From Nocardioidaceae bacterium (GTDB lineage Bacteria; Actinomycetota; Actinomycetes; Propionibacteriales; Nocardioidaceae), in contig WQZX01000032.1 of the NCBI GenBank assembly GCA_009780515.1, positions 1-38,718 of the forward strand: a stretch of DNA of 38,718 nucleotides, given 5' to 3'. Below are positions 34,345-38,718 of this stretch, piece after piece. The position numbers and the translations under genes are program-made. Every line of letters begins with the position of its first letter. Position 1 is the stretch's first letter. Under the pieces are notes generated by a model. It was not told the DNA's origin. It saw only the letters and a list, made by a program, of their open reading frames with translations, and searched no databases.

Positions 34345-35107
34345 AGACGCCGCCGGCGGTGACGATCGCGTCGGTCACGAAGCCGGCGATCAGGCCGATC
34401 ACCATGCCGACCGCCAGGATGTCGGTACGCCGGGTGCGGGCCGCGACGCCGATCAGCTGGATGACGACGTAGAGGATCGAGCCCGCGGCGAGGGCGAGGA
34501 ACACGACGCTGACCGGCTGGCTGGTGAACCGGTAGCCGATCAGCGTGCCGAGGAGGGTCGGCCCGCCGCCGATGGCGCCGAGGAGCAGCAGCCGCCCCCA
34601 CGTCGGGCGTCCGCTGCCGGCGAGGGGCGCGACGATCCCGAAGCCCTCGGTCGCGTTGTGCAGGCCGAAGCCGACGACGAGCAGGACGGCGAGCGCGATC
34701 GCGCCGGTCGCCGCCGCCTGTCCGATGGCGAGCCCCTCGGCGAAGTTGTGCAGCCCGATCCCGGTCGCGATCAGCATCGCGAGCCGATCGGGCGTGAGCT
34801 CGCGGGGGAGGCGTCGCTCGTAGCCGACGAGGGCCAGCAGCCCGACCGCGAGACCTGCGAAGAGGAGCAGGGCGTAGCCGATCGCAGGGCCCCAGTCGGC
34901 ACCGCCGGGGGTCGAGAGCGCATCCGAGGTCGGCTCCCACGCGGCGGACAGGACGTCCCAGACCAGGAAGACCAGGATGCCGACCGCGACCGCGTTGAGT
35001 GCCTGGCGCAGCACCGGCGCCGGCTTGGAGAGTCGGCCGATCGGCAGTCCCAGCAGGATCGTGCTGCCGGCGATCAGGCCGAGGATCAGCGTCTTCTCGA
35101 AGGTCAT
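34343..35107 (-). CDS. ZIP family metal transporter
   Basis: A 254-residue membrane protein with about eight helices. The metal path is visible as GIGLHNFAEGLAIG in one helix and GFGLHNATEGFGI in the next, both HNxxEG, diagnostic of ZIP proteins that bring Zn, Fe or Mn into the cytoplasm. The His-rich loop of eukaryotic ZIPs is absent. ATG 35107 is 6 nt after TACCTT on the minus strand; that -10 lies inside an IdeR/DtxR-like box, which suggests control by metal level. Confidence 0.9.
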   Translation of the reverse strand: MTFEKTLILGLIAGSTILLGLPIGRLSKPAPVLRQALNAVAVGILVFLVWDVLSAAWEPTSDALSTPGGADWGPAIGYALLLFAGLAVGLLALVGYERRLPRELTPDRLAMLIATGIGLHNFAEGLAIGQAAATGAIALAVLLVVGFGLHNATEGFGIVAPLAGSGRPTWGRLLLLGAIGGGPTLLGTLIGYRFTSQPVSVVFLALAAGSILYVVIQLIGVAARTRRTDILAVGMVIGLIAGFVTDAIVTAGGV

Positions 35108-35112
35108 GCAGG

Positions 35113-35131
35113 GAAGGTAAGGGATGCCTAA
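35113..35131 (-). promoter_or_regulatory. IdeR/DtxR-like box over the ZIP promoter
   Basis: Read on the minus strand, TTAGGCATCCCTTACCTTC matches the known iron-box consensus TTAGGTTAGSCTAACCTAA at 12-13 of 19 positions, with both TTAGG and ACCT half-sites. It overlaps the -10 hexamer TACCTT (35119-35114), so binding would repress. Confidence 0.5.
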
Positions 35132-35197
35132 GCCGCATGGGAAGCCCTGGGCCGTGTGACGGTGCCCTCGACGTGCTGGGGCGCCGGCAAAACGGCC

Positions 35198-35225
35198 GCA
35201 GCCGGACCCCGAGGGGTCCGGCTGC
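35198..35225 (-). terminator. Strong terminator after tRNA-His
   Basis: A 13-bp perfect stem (35198-35210 with 35213-35225) is followed in the minus direction by GGCCGTTTTG. It is the clearest intrinsic terminator with a T run in the window. Confidence 0.85.
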
Positions 35226-35230
35226 GCAGG

Positions 35231-35306
35231 TGGGGTGAGCGACGGGGCTCGAACCCGCGACCCTCGCGACCACAACGCGATGCTCTACCAGCTGAGCTAC
35301 GCCCAC
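35231..35306 (-). tRNA. tRNA-His (GTG)
   Basis: Acceptor GTGGGCG/CGCTCAC with C73 and encoded CCA (35233-35231). The anticodon stem TCGCG/CGCGA with loop TTGTGGT gives GTG. The base before position 1 is G, the G-1 that HisRS needs opposite C73. Orn lies upstream on the same strand. Confidence 0.96.
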
Positions 35307-35353
35307 CATCGGCACGCGCCCGAGGGCGACGGCCGTGGACGAGTGTAGACGGA

Positions 35354-36001
35354 TCAGTGCTGCTTCGCTGAATCGGTGCTCCTGTCGGACGGGCCCAGGC
35401 CGGTGATCGAGCCGCCGTGCCGCTGGGCCGCGTCCTGGGCGGTCTTGGAGTCGGGTCCGGGAAGGGGCACGAAGACGGTGTCGCGGTAGTAGCGCAGCTC
35501 CTCGATGCTCTCCTGGATGTCGGCCAGAGCGCGGTGGTTGCCGCGCTTGGCCGGCGCCGCGAAGTAGGCCCGCGGGAACCATCGCTTGGAGAGCTCCTTG
35601 ATGGAGGAGACGTCGATGATCCGGTAGTGCAGGAACGCGTCCAGGGTGGGCATGTCGCGGGCCAGGAACCCGCGGTCGGTGCCGACGGTGTTGCCCGCGA
35701 GCGGAGGCCGGGAGTCGGCCGGGCAGTGCTCGCGGATGTAGGTCATCACCTGGTCCTGCGCCTCGTCGAGCGTCACGCCGTCGGCCAGCTCCTCGAGCAG
35801 GCCGGAGGTCGTGTGCATGTTGCGGACGAACTCGATCATCTGGTCCAGCGCCTCGGCCGGGGGCTTGATGATGACGTCGACCCCCTCGCCGAGGACGTTC
35901 AGCTCGAAGTCGGTCACCAGGGCGGCGACCTCGATCAGCGCGTCGGCACCGAGGTCGAGGCCGGTCATCTCGCAGTCGATCCAGACCAGTCGTTCGTTCA
36001 C
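35354..36001 (-). CDS. orn: Oligoribonuclease
   Basis: A 215-residue DEDDh 3'-5' exonuclease that degrades 2-5 nt RNAs and pGpG. The catalytic residues appear in [11 protein letters not shown] (DxE), the central [15 protein letters not shown] and [12 protein letters not shown] (His and Asp). The core is the usual 180 residues; the last 25 ([19 protein letters not shown]) are a variable tail. GTG 36001 follows TAGGGT by 7 nt on the minus strand. It is divergent from the DsbA-like gene. Confidence 0.95.
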   Translation of the reverse strand: MNERLVWIDCEMTGLDLGADALIEVAALVTDFELNVLGEGVDVIIKPPAEALDQMIEFVRNMHTTSGLLEELADGVTLDEAQDQVMTYIREHCPADSRPPLAGNTVGTDRGFLARDMPTLDAFLHYRIIDVSSIKELSKRWFPRAYFAAPAKRGNHRALADIQESIEELRYYRDTVFVPLPGPDSKTAQDAAQRHGGSITGLGPSDRSTDSAKQH

Positions 36002-36100
36002 GGCTCGCACCCTACGCCGTACGACACGCCGTACGACGGGAACGGCACGACGGCCCGCGCGCGGTGGGGGCACGTTGGGGTGATGGCCTAGCCTCACCGC

Positions 36101-36814
36101 ATGCCGACCTCGTCCCAGCCCGTCGCGGAGACCGAGCAGGCCCGTCGCGAGCGACTCCGCCGGCTCCTGGCGATGGCCGGTGTCGCGGTGCTGATGCTGG
36201 TGATCGTCGGCGGCGCCGTCGGCTACGCCGCCTGGAAGCGGGCTCGCGACGACCACCGGCTGGAGCAGCACGTCGCCGCCCTCGGCACGAGCGAGTACGG
36301 CGTCGCCCGCGGCCCGCGGGACGCGCGGCACCAGGTGATCGTCTACGAGGACTTCCTCTGCCCCTACTGCGGCCAGCTCGAGCGCGGCTCGGCCGCCGAG
36401 CTCGCCAAGCTGGCGGCCGCGGGGACGGTCCGGGTGCAGTACCGCCCGTTCGACCTGCTCAGCCACGGGCTCGGCACGGACTACCCGATCCGTGCGGCGG
36501 GCGCGTTCTCGATCGTGCTGCAGAAGGCCGGTCCGCGGGTCGCGCTGCGGTTCCACGACCTCCTCTACGCGCACCAGCCCGATGAGAAGGGCCCCTACCC
36601 GTCCGACGACGACCTCGTCAGGTACGCCGTGGAGGCCGGTGCGAAGGAGTCCGAGGTGAAGGGCCCGATCGACGCCGGTGCCGGCGCTGCCTGGGTCACC
36701 GCGGCGACGAAGCAGGCCGACGGCGCGGGGGTCTCCAGCACCCCGACGATCCTGGTCGACGGCAAGGTGCTCGGCGGCACCTCCGCCGACGACCTGCTGA
36801 AGGCGGTCCGATGA
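36101..36814 (+). CDS. Membrane-anchored DsbA-like thioredoxin-fold protein
   Basis: A 237-residue protein with one N-terminal membrane helix ([24 protein letters not shown]) and an extracytoplasmic thioredoxin_4/DsbA domain. The redox motif CPYC sits in [16 protein letters not shown], and the cis-Pro loop is [17 protein letters not shown]. It probably oxidises or reshuffles disulphides in exported proteins. TAGCCT (36089-36094) is 6 nt before ATG 36101. Its stop overlaps the start of the deaminase gene. Confidence 0.92.
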   Translation: MPTSSQPVAETEQARRERLRRLLAMAGVAVLMLVIVGGAVGYAAWKRARDDHRLEQHVAALGTSEYGVARGPRDARHQVIVYEDFLCPYCGQLERGSAAELAKLAAAGTVRVQYRPFDLLSHGLGTDYPIRAAGAFSIVLQKAGPRVALRFHDLLYAHQPDEKGPYPSDDDLVRYAVEAGAKESEVKGPIDAGAGAAWVTAATKQADGAGVSSTPTILVDGKVLGGTSADDLLKAVR

Positions 36815-37845
36815 CCACGAGCGATCGCAGCGCCTTCGTCGCCGGTCTGCCGAAGGCCGAGCTGCACGTCCACCACGTCGGCTCCGCGTCGCCGCGGATG
36901 GTGTCCGAGCTCGCGGCGCGGCACCCCGGCGTCGTACCGAGCGATCCGGAGGCGCTGCGCCGCTTCTTCGAGTTCCGCGACTTCGCCCACTTCATCGACG
37001 TCTACCTCGCGGTCGTCGACCTCGTGCGCACCCCGGACGACATCCGCTTCCTGACCTACGAGATCGGGCGTGAGCTCGCCGAGGGGCAGTCCGTCCGGTA
37101 CGCCGAGCTGACGTGCACGCCGTACACCAGCGTGCTGCCGGACGACCCCGACCGCGGCATGCCGATCGAGGCGTACACCGAGGCGATCGAGGATGCGCGG
37201 CGGTCGGTCGAGCGCGACTTCGGCCTGGTGCTGCGGTGGATCTACGACATCCCCGGCGAGTCCGGGCTGCCCGCGGCCGAGGCGACCACGACCTTCGCGC
37301 TGGACCACGCGCCCGAAGGGCTGATCGGCTTCGGGCTCGGCGGCCCGGAGGTCGGGGTGCCGAGGCCGCAGTTCAAGCCGTACTTCGAGCGGACCCGCGC
37401 CGCCGGGCTCCGGTCGGTGCCCCATGCCGGGGAGACGACCGGGCCGGAGACGATCTGGTCCGCGCTGCGCGACCTGCGCGCCGAGCGGATCGGCCACGGG
37501 ACCTCGGCCGCCCAGGACACCGAGCTGCTGGCCTACCTCGCCGACCGCGGCATCGCGCTGGAGGTCTGCCCGTCCTCGAACATCGCGACCCGAGCGGTCG
37601 CCTCGCTGGACGAGCACCCGCTGCCGGCGTTCGTGGCCGCGGGCGTGCCGGTGACCGTCAACTCCGACGACCCGTCGATGTTCGGCACCAGCCTCAACCG
37701 CGAGTACGAGGTCGCCGCCGACCTGCTCGGCCTGGATCGCTCCGGCATCGTGGACCTCGCGCGGGCCGGCGTACGCCACTCGTTCGCGCCGGACGACCTC
37801 AAGGCCTCCCTGCTCGCCGAGATCGACGCGTACGCCGCCGACTGA
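36811..37845 (+). CDS. Adenosine deaminase family protein
   Basis: A 344-residue metal-dependent deaminase. The N-terminal metal motif is [12 protein letters not shown] (HxH), with [15 protein letters not shown] and [10 protein letters not shown] carrying the further His/Glu/Asp ligands. Canonical adenosine deaminases read HVHLDG; the HHVGSASP variant is one I associate with the actinobacterial branch that includes aminodeoxyfutalosine deaminase candidates, so either adenosine or a futalosine-pathway substrate is possible. It overlaps the DsbA-like gene by 4 bp and ends 1 nt from the convergent tRNA-Arg. Confidence 0.88.
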   Translation: MTTSDRSAFVAGLPKAELHVHHVGSASPRMVSELAARHPGVVPSDPEALRRFFEFRDFAHFIDVYLAVVDLVRTPDDIRFLTYEIGRELAEGQSVRYAELTCTPYTSVLPDDPDRGMPIEAYTEAIEDARRSVERDFGLVLRWIYDIPGESGLPAAEATTTFALDHAPEGLIGFGLGGPEVGVPRPQFKPYFERTRAAGLRSVPHAGETTGPETIWSALRDLRAERIGHGTSAAQDTELLAYLADRGIALEVCPSSNIATRAVASLDEHPLPAFVAAGVPVTVNSDDPSMFGTSLNREYEVAADLLGLDRSGIVDLARAGVRHSFAPDDLKASLLAEIDAYAAD

Positions 37846-37846
37846 G

Positions 37847-37920
<74 letters not shown>

Positions 37921-37934
37921 TCGGTGGGATTCTG

Positions 37935-38718
37935 TCAGCCTCTCAGCGCGCCCAGCCACTCCTCGACGCCGTCGGCGGTGCGGGGGAGGGCGCCGGAGAT
38001 GTTCCGGACGCCGTCGGCGGTGACGACCACGTCGTCCTCGATGCGGATGCCGATGCCGCGCAGCTCCTCGGGGACGAGCAGGTCGTCCTCCTGGAAGTAG
38101 AGCCCGGGCTCGACGGTGAGGACCATGCCCTCGGTCAGGGTGCCGTCGCGGTAGGACTCCGGAGCGGCACGACCGCAGTCGTGGACGTCCATGCCGAGCA
38201 TGTGGCTGACGCCGTGGAGGGTCCAGCGGGAGTAGACCTTCGAGTCGGGGTCGAGGGCCTCCTCGGGGCTGACCGGCAGCAGGCCGAGGTCGCCGAGGCC
38301 GTGCGCGAGCACCACCATCGCTGCGTCGTGACCGGCGAGGAACCGCTCGCCCGGCCGAAGGGCCGCCATCGCGGCGTCCTGCGCGTCGAGCACGAGCGTG
38401 TAGAGGTCGCGCTGGAGCGGGCTGAAGGCCCCGGAGACCGGGATCGTGCGGGTGACGTCTGCGGTGTAGAGGTTGTTGCCCTCCACACCCATGTCGCAGA
38501 GGACGAGCTCGCCGGGCCGGACGGCACCGGAGTTCTCGATCCAGTGCAGCGTCGTGGCGTGTGCGCCGCCGGCGACGATCGAGTCGTAGCCGAGATCGTT
38601 GCCCATCGTGCGCGCACGGCGGAAGAAGGTGCCCTCGAGCCAGCGCTCGCCGTGGCGCAGGACCTGGTCCCACTCGCGGGCGCAGTCCTCGAAGCCGAGC
38701 GTGGTGGCGTCGATCGCC
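37935..38718 (-). CDS. M24 family aminopeptidase P, N-terminus beyond the window
   Basis: The last 261 residues of a pita-bread Xaa-Pro aminopeptidase. Metal ligands are Asp in CDMGVEGNNLYTADVTRT (two), His in LHGVSHMLGMDVHD, Glu in TVEPGLYF and Glu in GIRIEDDVVVT. The frame is open to the right edge (AIDATTLGFEDCAREWDQVL before MGNDLG), so the N-terminal domain lies outside. Such enzymes release N-terminal residues before proline in the cytoplasm. Its stop is 14 nt from tRNA-Arg, transcribed the same way. Confidence 0.92.
   Translation of the reverse strand, partial: AIDATTLGFEDCAREWDQVLRHGERWLEGTFFRRARTMGNDLGYDSIVAGGAHATTLHWIENSGAVRPGELVLCDMGVEGNNLYTADVTRTIPVSGAFSPLQRDLYTLVLDAQDAAMAALRPGERFLAGHDAAMVVLAHGLGDLGLLPVSPEEALDPDSKVYSRWTLHGVSHMLGMDVHDCGRAAPESYRDGTLTEGMVLTVEPGLYFQEDDLLVPEELRGIGIRIEDDVVVTADGVRNISGALPRTADGVEEWLGALRG

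Overview
The window is 38.7 kb of chromosome from a high-GC actinobacterium. The order of the housekeeping genes, the heavy use of GTG starts and the protein wording best fit the Nocardioides/Nocardioidaceae group (inferred; no 16S gene is present). It reads as core and lightly variable chromosome. I see no prophage, no complete transposon, no CRISPR array and no biosynthetic cluster.

Layout. 1-7300: an amidohydrolase gene broken by an in-frame amber codon, the tmRNA gene ssrA, an acyl-CoA thioesterase, a small membrane protein, a NagZ-like glycosidase, a 50-residue membrane protein, a HIT hydrolase, an SDR reductase, a DUF3048 lipoprotein and a TetR regulator. 7300-12650: a putative TetR operator region, a gene of unknown function, YqgE, a DUF3039 protein overlapping an SF2 helicase, and a MarR/MFS efflux pair with a very clear operator. 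12650-23200: an expanded version of the conserved actinobacterial block clpS, DUF2017, mec, cysO, cysM, MBL phosphodiesterase, rph, rdgB, tRNA. Here it is interrupted by a desaturase, a nuclease-like gene between two related hairpins, an ABC exporter and an SGNH hydrolase. 23200-29850: a proline-rich membrane protein, a Bcp peroxiredoxin, DUF3618 with a GroES-like protein, an enoyl-CoA hydratase, two overlapping WYL regulators, a structured repeat element and a frameshifted DUF2786 gene. 29850-38718: an acyl-CoA carboxyltransferase, a carotenoid-dehydrogenase-like oxidoreductase, a pirin, a ZIP transporter with an iron-box-like promoter, oligoribonuclease, a DsbA-like protein, an adenosine-deaminase-family enzyme and the end of an M24 peptidase. 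tRNA-Lys, tRNA-His and tRNA-Arg lie here.

How the genes work together. mec, cysO and cysM form the protein-thiocarboxylate cysteine pathway. clpS, ssrA, rph and orn belong to protein and RNA quality control. rdgB cleans the nucleotide pool. Nineteen or so genes start 6-8 nt after a -10-like hexamer, which points to many leaderless mRNAs.

The observations most worth a second look are these: a class I tRNA with a UAG anticodon; an in-frame 75-bp dispersed-type repeat inside rdgB; a 136-bp palindromic element after the WYL genes; two matching hairpins around a nuclease-like gene; and a CysO protein whose C-terminus continues past the Gly-Gly.
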